Assembly: GCA_964036665.1 (NCBI GenBank)
Contig: OZ038526.1
Span: 4,464,001-4,528,000 of the forward strand
Reading direction: 5' to 3'
Length of the DNA stretch: 64,000 nucleotides
From: Gordius sp. MW1
Taxonomy: Eukaryota > Nematomorpha > Gordioida > Gordea > Gordiidae
In this document: one piece after another, positions 1-9,177 of the stretch
Position numbering within the stretch: the stretch's first letter is position 1
Layout of the letters: the number at the start of each line of letters is the position of its first letter
Made by a program: the position numbers and the translations under genes
The notes under the pieces: generated by a model
Told to the model about the DNA's origin: nothing
The model's database searches: none
What the model saw: only the letters and a program-made list of their open reading frames with translations

Positions 1-18
1 GTTCTGATTGTTTTGTCT

Positions 19-166
19 TCAATTGTATACTTTAGCAAAGCCCAATTTCTTAGCTATGCCAATTACAGCCTGGGAGAAGTGGAAGTAGCAACCTATTAAG
101 AGCATGTGGATATTGCCATATATCTTCCACTTCTTCACGTCTTTGGTAAAGTACATCATTGTATAC
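19..166 (-). CDS. Possible terminal coding exon of an unrecognised gene running off the left edge
   Basis: On the minus strand a pyrimidine-leaning stretch ending in TATTAG is followed by an open frame of about 49 codons to a TGA. The peptide is basic with one hydrophobic stretch (LLIGCYFHFSQAVIGIA) and ends KKLGFAKVYN. Its base composition is less AT-rich than the flanks, as in the exons of the convincing genes here. I do not recognise the family; a small membrane protein is one reading. The rest of the gene would have to lie upstream on the minus strand, and I found no matching exon between 167 and 1000. This rests on frame, acceptor and composition only. Confidence 0.33.
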
Positions 167-487
167 CTAATAGGATTAATGATTCCCTAATTATAAATAC
201 GTTAAAATTACCTTAGATATTGATGCCAAATGATTATCATTAATGGCACTCTTTAATTTATACCTTGTCACTAAATATTGATACTCATCAGTTTCAGGTT
301 CATGGTTGTGATTATTTCTTAATTTAGTAGGTTGTCTGAGTAGTTTTGTCAACGACATATAGATAGATAATCATTGAGCATCAAGATTGTTTTTCCTTTT
401 TGGGATGGCAAAAATTTTATATCTAAATTATTTGGGGGTCATACTAATTAAAACTAAACAAATCTACTTTTAGAATTTTCAGCTAGT

Positions 488-952
488 GCAGGGGTTGGTT
501 GATCATCACCCTGTGTAGGGGTCTTCTCATTCGCATCTAGTAGCAATTCTCAGTAATTCTTCACTTGTACTGCAAAAAATTTTCAATTTTTTAAGAATAA
601 TTTATAAAATGTTGTTACTTTGTTGATCACTTATCATTGTAGAGATGTTTTCAACAAGTTTGGTATTTGTTCCATTTAGTTTTTCATTTGATGCTAAATT
701 TCATAAATAAAGCTATAATTATGTTACTTGGTGTAGGGGTTGGTTGATCATTACCCTGTGTAGGGGTCTTCTCACTAGCTTCTAGTAAGCAATTCTAAGT
801 TTAGGAATAATATTAAATGTTGTTACTTGGTTAACCCTTATAATTGTAGAGATATTTTTAACAAGAGTGATATTTGTTCCATTGAAAATATTTAGTTTTT
901 CATTTGTTGCTAAAATTTTATAAGTAAAGCTATATTATGTTACCTTGAATAC
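488..952. repeat. Two diverged tandem copies of a ~245-bp unit
   Basis: The unit starts with GGGGTTGGTTGATCAT at about 490 and again at about 735. The two copies stay collinear through CCCTGTGTAGGGGTCTTCTC, the 'ttgttacttggtt' stretch and 'tttgttccatt', to the end near 952. Substitutions and small gaps indicate an old duplication. No coding capacity is visible. Bases 167-487 hold no feature I can support. Confidence 0.75.
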
Positions 953-1000
953 AATTTTCAAAATGCTCAGTTGTGACTATGCAATTACTATTCTTCAATA

Positions 1001-1524
1001 CAGTCAAAACCGTTTAATTGCAAAGCCGTGGGCCTGAAAAAAATCGCGATTAACCGATATTTTGCGATTAAACGATGGAACTCAAAGTATATAGTATTAC
1101 TATTACCTAAATGATTTGGATATTACTCTATTCACACTCATTATAATTTGAATAGACAAACCTTACGAGTAATAAAGTAACCTCGATAACATGGTATATA
1201 AACTAATGATTAGCGAATATATCTTTTGGTTGTATAATAAAGTTCTTTTAGTTAGAATAAAGTAGGCTTAATCCCCTACAAGTATATCTACATTATATTA
1301 ATTATTCATTTCTTACGCTTCGCAATAAAACGTTGTTTAATATATTTATCTGGTTGATTTAAGGACTCGAAATGTTTGTGAATATCCGATATTGTACTAT
1401 TAAGCAATTTGTCAATAAACGATGTTTTTGTTATTATTATCGTTTAAAAAAACAAAATGGCGGTTAACTTCGCGATTAAAAGATTTCCGCGATAATCCGA
1501 TTTGCGATTAAGAAGTTTAGACTG
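1001..1524. mobile_element. Tc1/pogo-like MITE, copy 1 (TA-flanked)
   Basis: A 524-bp element flanked by TA on both sides. It begins CAGTCAAAACCGTTTAATTG and ends with the imperfect inverse CTTCTTAATCGC... (read as AGAAGTTTAGACTG on the plus strand). The interior is rich in 'gcgattaa/ttaatcgc' subterminal motifs and has no transposase. A second copy in the opposite orientation sits at 31075-31556. TA target duplication and a CAGT start fit pogo/Tigger-type non-autonomous elements; the exact family is inferred. Confidence 0.72.
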
Positions 1525-2049
1525 TATAGCCTTTCCTGGGTAATGACATATAGTACATTGCCTGCACTTGTAATACACCTGTCCAGTTATCCATCTTTAA
1601 TTTTGGTATAATCAAAGTCCTTATGTCAGAATCAAATTTTTTCTCTTCGATTTCTTAAATTCTAAAGATAATTTATAAATGTTTAGATAATTAAGTTTAC
1701 TTATATTTTCTGTATTATCTTGATTTGTTCTCTCAACCAAAAATTCAGTAAAAGCTTGATTATGATTGCATATTTTTTGCAATATGTTAATTGGCGCCAA
1801 GTGTAGCATTAAATTTCGGGATTTAGCCTAGGAAACCATACGTTGTCAATTGTTTATGATTTAAAAATACTCCAGGATGTCAAAGATGGCTAATATTTCT
1901 CATTAAAAAATTTGAACTTGTGTATTTGAAAGTCAAATGAGAGTTCTGATCTTCCTTTTATTTAATTGTTTATTATCTTTTATTCGAAAGATTTCCTTTA
2001 CACGAATAGTTATAACCCATGCCTTTGTATAGTGGGTTAAAGTAGATAG
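1525..2049. other. AT-rich spacer, no feature recognised
   Basis: A short open frame on the minus strand (1621-1809) starts with a plausible-looking peptide but has no splice context or recognisable family. I treat it as chance. I see nothing else of note before the hAT-like terminus at 2050. Confidence 0.4.
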
Positions 2050-2575
2050 CAGAGACCAGATTGCCCGGCCCGCTGCCCGAACATGCCCGGCCCACGAGCC
2101 GGGCCAGGCAACTGCCCTAAATTTTTATTTTCGGGCGGGCACGATGATAGGATTCGGGCAATTCGGGCTTAATAAAATTTTTTAGATAATGTATTATTAA
2201 TTGTTTTGTTACTTTTTTATTTGATTGTACATAAAAATGCTAAAAGAGTTATGAAACTTGATCTTGCCATCTGTACCCAAGTTATTTCTATAATTTTTGC
2301 CAGAACCACTCTATTTCCATCAAGTCCCTATTCCTAGCTACGTTCATGGAAATGATTAAAATATTTATATTTATGTAGTCCTTTCATTGTTCGTATTTCA
2401 CATGTGCCGTCTATACATAATACAAAACGTCTGTCCAAATTGACACAATGCATGCAAGTGTTAACATTTAAACTATTGATAAATTATTGTTTTTTATCAA
2501 AAAAGTAAGTTCTAGGAGCACAGATTGACTAATTGAACTAATTTAAATATAAAGAAGTTTTATAGGGTATGGGCT

Positions 2576-2980
2576 TGTGGTGTTCACCCCCCCCCCCCAC
2601 ATATATATTAAACGCTATTCATCGTTATCGTTTTACTTTACGCGTAGTCATCATTGTTACCACTATGATAAAAATAGATTGTTAACACCACTTCGCTTTT
2701 TATTACCATCGAAAATATTATTATTATTACGATGAGTTAACATATTTTTTTTATCGTTATCAAAAATTAATTACCATATTATTATTATTTTTTCTACTCT
2801 TTTTGAGTGAATAAATATATTCGAAAAATGTAAAATTAAAAAGAGAATTTATTAAACCATCGCGGATATTTCGCGGATAGTTTTATCGTGGACACATTTT
2901 AATCGCGAATAATAAAATAGATTAGTTGTTGAAATCAAAATGGATAATTATAAAATAAATCTGAAATTTAGGATATTAAA
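2576..2980 (+). repeat. 5' LTR of the TRIM-like element
   Basis: A 405-bp direct repeat paired with 4003-4431, preceded by the GGGCT duplication at 2571-2575. A run of 13 C near its start is 17 C in the partner, the kind of length change expected at homopolymers. Confidence 0.85.
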
Positions 2981-2981
2981 G

Positions 2982-3025
2982 TGGCGCCGGAAAGGTGGAA
3001 TCGAACCACTTGAGAACTAATGACC
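2982..3025 (-). other. Primer binding site extended into a tRNA T-arm-like sequence
   Basis: The plus strand reads TGGCGCCGGAAAGG directly after the LTR. The minus strand continues as a T-arm and B-box motif, AGTGGTTCGATTCC, ahead of ...CGGCGCCA. So the tRNA complement seems to run well past the usual 8-18 nt of a primer binding site. The T stem has one mismatch and the acceptor arm one extra base, so it is not a clean tRNA gene. A D-arm-like AATTGGTTA lies further on (minus, near 3050). Confidence 0.55.
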
Positions 3026-4002
3026 ACTGAATGAGGATCATTCGAGGAGATAACCAATTCAACAACTACAATTCTTGAATGGGACAATGGATCATCCGAG
3101 AGTGCAAGAAAACAATTTCTCAATATTCCTAAAAATTGGCAACCAATCGATCCGCGACAACCTAACAACAGAGTTGTCCGAGACAAAGGGCAGGATTCTA
3201 TGAACGAAAGAAAAATTTCTCCAAATTCTGAAAAATTGGTAAACAAGCAAATACCCATCCATTATTACGCTGATCATTATTCAAAAAACAAATCCTTCCT
3301 CTTATTAACAAGGGGACGAAGGAAGAAGAAATTCTTCAATACAATTCGGCAAATTCAGTACAAATGCAGTAAACAAAATATAAAAATGTAACACACTTAA
3401 ATTATTTACATACTATGAGTTTTTTTTTAAACATTATCGCTCTAGTTGTAATAGATTAAAATATATGTTTACAAGAAATTGTTATTCAACCCCTTTTTCT
3501 CTTATTCATGGGCGGTCGGCTCATGATTATTTAAAAATGGCAAGTTACAATCTAGGTATAAAAAGTAAAACGTTACAGCCTTTTGATGATAATTTAGTGT
3601 ATATTGATTATAATTTTGGTTGAAGCTGTTGCCCAGTGATGCTTTATAGAGCTGGGACGACGTCGAGTAGCCATGTTTATAGAGCTGGGACGACGTCCAG
3701 TAGCCATGAAGTACCCCAACTGATTCACAGTGCAGGATTTCATCGAGTAAATCAGTTGTTCATGAATCAGTTCCGAGGGCAGAAGCAGAACGATAAATTA
3801 GATTAATGGGCTAAATTTCAGGAAATGTTTAAAAATTATGTTGGTTATACTTATACCTATGGTTTGTTTGAACTTTGTTTAAAACTGATAAGGTAAATCG
3901 CCACCTCGACCTCTAGTCCGCTCCTACCATTTGCGGGAAGAAGACGTATTGATGGCTTGACTTATGGACATCAAGTCTTTGACTTCTCGTTAAAGGGGGA
4001 GG

Positions 4003-4431
4003 TGTGGTATTCACCCAAACCCCCCCCCCCCCCCCCATATATATTACACGCTATTCATCGTTATCATTTTACTTTACGCGTAGTCATCATTGTTACCACT
4101 ATGATAAAAATAGATTGTTAACACCACTTCGCTTTTTATTACCATCGAAAATATTATTATTATTACGATGAGTTAACATATTTTTTTTATCGTTATCGAA
4201 AATTAATTACCATATTATTATTATTATTACTATTATTTTTTCTACTCTTTTTGAGTGAATAAATATATTCGAAAAATGTAAAATTAAAAAGAGAATTTAT
4301 TAAACCATCGCGGATATTTCGCGGATAATTTTATCGCGGACACATTTTAATCGCGAATAATAAAATAGATTAGTTGTTGAAATCAAAATTGGATAATTAT
4401 AAAATAAATTTGAAATGTTTAGGATATTAAA
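4003..4431 (+). repeat. 3' LTR of the TRIM-like element
   Basis: A 429-bp partner of 2576-2980, preceded by the polypurine tract TAAAGGGGGAGG (3991-4002) and followed by GGGCT at 4432-4436. Confidence 0.85.
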
Positions 4432-5528
4432 GGGCTTAAACGGGTTAACCCAAAAGGGGAGGATAATTTTGTTTATTGTAAGAGTATTTATAAAATATGT
4501 ATACTTTAAACTTAATTGCAGTATAAATATTTTCAAAGACATCGGCTGCAATTAATTAATATTTTGCTGTTATATGATTTGTAAACGTTCCAACATGTTT
4601 GTGTCTAAATGCCTTAGCAATTAATATATTGTGACCTAGAGCGGTTTTCCAGTGATAACAATATTTTAAAGAAACTGGCCAAATTTTTTAGAAAGACCAA
4701 ATACTACCTTTTTTTTGACCCATTAGGTTTAAAATTATAGATCAAAAGTTTTAGTTGGAAATATCATTTGACTTTTAAATAATATAGGAAATTCGATTTT
4801 GTCCGGGATAGTAAAATATGTTATATTTGTTTTATTGAATATGCCATTAATTTAATGCTTATAGTGGTTGAAAGAATTTGAGATCGCAAAATTTCGGGCC
4901 TAACAGGCAAATTTAATATTTCGGGCAGCTCTAATGTTTCGGGCGGGCACGGGCGAACACCTAGAAGGGTTCGGGCGGGCAATGAGGTCAAAAAATTGAA
5001 CCGGGTCGGGTTCGGGCATAAAATTCCAAACAAATCTGACCTCTGATAGATAGTTCATCTTCAACTGCTGTACAAAATTTATTTCTTTAGGAGCGAGTTT
5101 GGTTTGAAAAAGAATGACTTAAGCTTTATAACACGTTAAGCGTATTGGTTGCTATTATTCATTGTATTACCTTTTAAAAATAATTAGCGGGAAATTACTT
5201 TTTACAAAAATTTATTTTTTCTCTTACATTTAATTCTCCAACTGCAAATTTATAAAAATAGAAACAAATCTGAAAGATGCAATGTTTGGTAATATGACGG
5301 TACCATTGACCCTTTCCCCTAAGCTATGCTACTGCTCACTTGGTTTAACCTCTCTCATCTTCATAATAAATATGGATAAAATTACTATGAACTAGGCGAA
5401 TATTGACATATAATCCGTGTGGTAAAATCTAAGCAACTAGTCTTACTAGGTAGGTCAATGCCAAATAAAAATCTCTCTAGATCTAATGATACAAAACCCG
5501 AGTACATGATAAGGAGATTTTATTGGGA

Positions 5529-5764
5529 CCGGGTCAAAATAGCAGAAAAAAAACAGCAGAATTGGTCAGATCAAGATTGGTCAGGAGGGTTAAGGTTTGG
5601 GTTAGTGTTTTAGGTCAGCGTTTTAGGTTAGGGTCAGGGTTAGGATTAGATGCACATCAAATTCCCTCCCCATTTGAGATTTAATTCTAATATATTGATT
5701 ATCTAAAATCTTGTTCTGACCAGTTCTGACCAATTCTGCTGTTTTTTTCTGCTATTTTGACCCC
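5529..5764. mobile_element. MITE with ~45-bp inverted ends and telomere-like interior
   Basis: The ends are long inverted repeats: CCGGGTCAAAATAGCAG followed by an A-rich stretch and CAGCAGAATTGGTCAGA on the left, and the inverse on the right. The interior contains TTAGG-like words (GGTTAGGGTCAGGGTTAGG). There is no coding capacity. I could not fix a target-site duplication. A related interior without the ends lies at 8975-9050. Bases 5054-5528 and 5765-6077 show nothing I can annotate. Confidence 0.72.
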
Positions 5765-6077
5765 GATTCATTTTATTTATATACAGGCTTACAAATACCG
5801 ATTAATAGGTAAATTTGAACATAAATGTATTTCCATATGTATGTGTATGTATGTATTTTTGCCCCGAAGACGCCCAAGAGCTTAGTTAGTGCAATCTAAG
5901 GTTGAGCCCCCTCTTACGCCAAATGGCGCAAAAGGCCACGTTATTGCTAACGTGTAATTTTTCCTGTAATAAATTTGGTTATTATGCAGTGTATATATTC
6001 ATAATATTATTATAATGTACTTTTAGACGCGTGTTAATGACCATTGATCATAAACAGTAGATTAAAATGGACTCAAC

Positions 6078-8870
6078 TTAGCGAGGAAGTCTAGAAATAT
6101 GGGTATCTAAGAAATCTTTCCATGATTTTCTGTCCTGCATAATAGTTTGTAATGAGGTCCAGTCCTTGCCCAAAGCTCGCATATCACGGAATACTTTGTA
6201 AAGCCAACTACCATTGCATGATCGATCCCTTAATGTAGGAGGACGCCAAAACAGAGAAGACAAACAGTAGTTCGTGCCTCCCCTTCTAACCTGATGAGCT
6301 AAAAAACCCCACTTCCTCGTTGAAATAATATTCTTTATTGGAGGAGTTTTGCACCGTATCCAAAGATTTTCATTTGTAATTGTGTTTGGATAGAAAATTC
6401 TACAAATAATACGCAGCATTTTGTTTACGTTAACTTGAATTTTCCTCAGTTTAGGTTCTTTTAGTGACCAAAATTCACAACCATATAGAAGAACTGGAAG
6501 TATCATTACTTTGAAGATTCTGAGACGTGTAGGAAGTGTTAACTGACGAGATCTCCATATAGCATAACAAGAGTAAAATTTGACAAGAGTCCTTTGCAGT
6601 TTCGAATCCACATCGGCTTCAGCATAGATGTCTGGTGTGATATACTCTCAAGTATCGAACTTTTTGAGATACAATAATTGGGTTATTGTTGATAAATAAC
6701 TCTTCATCTGAGGGAACGTTTAGAGTAATCATGGCGCACTTATCGGCATTGATAAATAGTCCAGCTTGTTTGGCCTGAATGGAGAATCTATCCACCATGG
6801 ATTGTGCCTTCTGTATAGAAATTGTCACCATACAAATGTCATCGGCAAAAAGTAGCGATGATAACCTAGTGCCGTTTAACTCAATGCCATCTGAGGTAAA
6901 TGTTAATCTTTTCATTATTAAATCCATTGTTATAATAAAAAGAAGGGGAGATAATGGGCTCCCTTGTCTGACTCCCGTCGTGACCAGAATTGGGTCAGAT
7001 AGATGATGAAGGTGAAAAACAACTACCTCCATGTTTGTCATATATGAAAAAGATCATTCTGATTATCTTCTTCGGTATTCCCAATAAACATAATGACTCC
7101 CATGTATATAGATGTTGGATAGAGTCAAAAGCTTTAGCTAAATCCAAGAACACAAAATCATGGGGAGTTTTGCTAGTACTAGAAATATCTATTATATTTC
7201 TAAGTGTGACAACACGTTCCGTAGTTGTGCGGCACCTCCTAAACCCCGCCTGATTGTGCCTGAGGGAAGCGTCGACCTGACTGTACAACCTATTGTATAA
7301 CACCTTAATAAAAAGTTTTGACTCCAAGCTTTTTATTGCCACTCCACGATAATTGTTCAGGTCCGAGGTGTCTCCGCCCAATGACCAGGAAACTCCTCTT
7401 TTTCCCAAATTTTGTAGAAAAGATGGTAAAGAATTTTCCGGACATGTGGGCGTCCGCTTTAAGAGCCTCCGCCGTCATCCCTGCTAAATCAGCCGCTTTA
7501 TGTGATTTGAGCGATTTTCTGGCAATAATAATCTCTAATATGGATGTTGGAAGAATATCAATCGGGAGTGGTGGAGGTCCTTTGAAATTCTTGATGAACT
7601 CTTTATAAATGTACAAGACTGGGACCAATGGGCGGGGGGGGGGGGGGGTAGAATGGAACGAAAGTGATGTTCCCAAGCTTCAGTCTGCTCCAACGAATCG
7701 TTTGAACCACTGGTTGATTGTAGGCTATAATATGCGCTCTTTGTGAACCTATTATATTTAAGACTGTTAATAATATTAAACGATGACTGTTATTCGAACG
7801 TGCTGCTGTTTCTGCCTCGTCGGCCCTAGAATTGATGAATGCCATCTTATCCTGTCGAATACTTGACTTGATACGTTTACTGAGAGCGGATAAGCATGAA
7901 TATTTGAAAGGAAAATTATTTTCGCAGAGAAATATGTTCTTCCTTGTCTTCAGAAGATCCAGTGTCTGTAAAACCATGTTTTTGTCCTAATACGATTTTG
8001 CTGTTTAGATGGATTTGCAAAGATCTTTAATAATTTATGACTCTGTTCGTTAATCGTGAGCTCGGAAAAATCTGCATTTTTTACTTTTGGTCTTACTATT
8101 TGGCTTCTACCTAATGGTACATGAAGAGTGGCCGCTTTTCTGACAATCTCTGCGAAGATTGCACAGTGATCTGCGTTCTCTGTAATGGGGTCTAAAATTA
8201 CCCGAAAATTTTTAACAACTTTAAAATGACGTGTTCTACAAAGCAAATGATCAATTTGACTTGGGCGTAAGTTGTTATTTCCCCGAAAGGTAGCCAACTG
8301 ATACTTAGGAAGTAGAGAAAAAGTGGAAGCAATTCGCCATCTGTGCTCTTTACACCATTTTTTTAAAACCATTTTTGTTGTTAATGTCCAACGAGTTCTG
8401 GCCAATCAAGTTGGCATCATCTCGATCCGTAGGGGCAACGGAATAGTTATGATCTCCTATTATAATTGGCAACGACCTTGAACTCAAAGCTTTTGTTGTC
8501 GTTGTGATAACATCAATTTTTTTATTATTTGTAGCTTATATGAAGTAGTTGGGACGTTGACATTTATAATTTAAATTTCGCGTGAACCCACTTTTAGATT
8601 GAGAATTAGAGCTCTGTCACTAACCCAGTTCACACTCAAAACGACGAGACGCTTGCTAATCAGTGTGGAGACCCCTGTTGCTGGATTTTCGGCACGCCCA
8701 GCGTGGTAGAGTTTGAAATCTGGATATGTATCAGTTCTAGAAAGTGGAATGTGAGTTTGTTGTAGACAAAGCACGTCTAACTTATATTTTCTGGCAAACA
8801 CGAGCATTTGCTGCTGATTTCCTTGCATCATTAATGTGTTTATATTTATTGAAGCAATCTTAATTCTCAT
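6078..8870 (-). mobile_element. Decayed non-LTR retrotransposon (LINE) with AP-endonuclease and reverse transcriptase
   Basis: Reading right to left on the minus strand, the order is that of a LINE pol protein. First comes an AP-endonuclease start (8870-8571: KIASININT, LCLQQTH), then the endonuclease end (8405-7950: SQIDHLLCR, ADHCAIF). The reverse transcriptase follows (7408-6619: FVFLDLAKAFDSI, GVRQGSPLSPLLF, LLFADDICMV), then a C-terminal region (6611-6078: LLYGCEFWSLKE). The FADD box is present. The frame breaks at least four times, and a long G run near 7635 interrupts the part before the RT, so this copy is dead. The family is probably RTE- or Jockey-like; I cannot decide from motifs. 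A PPPP-rich translation near 7620 is an artefact of the G run. Confidence 0.85.
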
Positions 8871-8970
8871 TTTATAAGTTAAAAATTATACGCAGAATAC
8901 AGGGGAATACTATAAGATCAGTTAAAGATTAAAATAATTTTTCCATATATGTATGCTAATCTTTAAAATG

Positions 8971-9050
8971 TGTGAATCTAACCCTAACCCTAACCTAAAA
9001 CCCCGACCTAAAACACAAACCCTAACGTTTTCGTCTCTGTAAACCCCTCC
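8971..9050. repeat. Telomere-like CCCTAA-rich stretch related to the 5529-5764 MITE
   Basis: It contains CTAACCCTAACCCTAACC followed by ACCTAAAACACAAACCCTAA. This matches, in reverse complement, the interior of the MITE at 5529-5764, but the MITE's inverted ends are absent here. It lies about 130 bp upstream of the ATG3 start codon, so it may fall in or near that promoter. Confidence 0.55.
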
Positions 9051-9177
9051 CAAGAAGCATTTTCGTTAAATATTCATAGACATTCATAGATATTTTGTCA
9101 GTTAAACTTTGGTCGAATGCACCGATACGGAAGATCGTCAGCTGATTAATTCTCATTTATTTAGCTTTCTAGCTATC

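Larger units (their letters stand above)
2576..4431 (+). mobile_element. Small non-autonomous LTR retrotransposon (TRIM-like) with 5-bp target duplication
   Basis: Two long terminal repeats (2576-2980 and 4003-4431) start TGTGGT and end TATTAAA. They share a C-homopolymer run near the start and differ by small indels. The flanks carry an identical GGGCT on both sides. One base after the left repeat lies a TGGCGCCGG primer-binding-site-like sequence, and TAAAGGGGGAGG, a good polypurine tract, abuts the right repeat. The 1.0 kb interior holds no gag or pol frame, so it would have been mobilised in trans. It sits inside the hAT-like element 2050-5045 and is therefore younger than it. Confidence 0.85.
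2050..5045. mobile_element. hAT-like element with 8-bp target duplication and GC-rich subterminal repeats
   Basis: The left end reads CAGAGACCAGATT and the right end is its imperfect inverse (CAGAGGTCAGATTTG on the minus strand). The flanks carry gtagatag and atagatag, an 8-bp duplication matching at 7 of 8 positions, as expected for the hAT superfamily. Just inside both ends lie arrays of CCCGGCCC / TTCGGGCGGGC motifs (2065-2170 and 4895-5025), probable subterminal binding repeats. No transposase remains. A small LTR retrotransposon at 2576-4431 accounts for most of the interior, so without it the element would be about 1.1 kb. Confidence 0.72.

Noticed and set aside
2982..3075. A tRNA gene on the minus strand (B box GGTTCGATTCC and 3' GCGCCA)
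   Set aside because: The acceptor and anticodon arms do not fold properly, and the sequence sits exactly where an LTR primer binding site belongs.
7305..7676. Separate PPPP-containing protein upstream of the LINE RT
   Set aside because: It is part of the LINE pol region interrupted by a G homopolymer near 7635.
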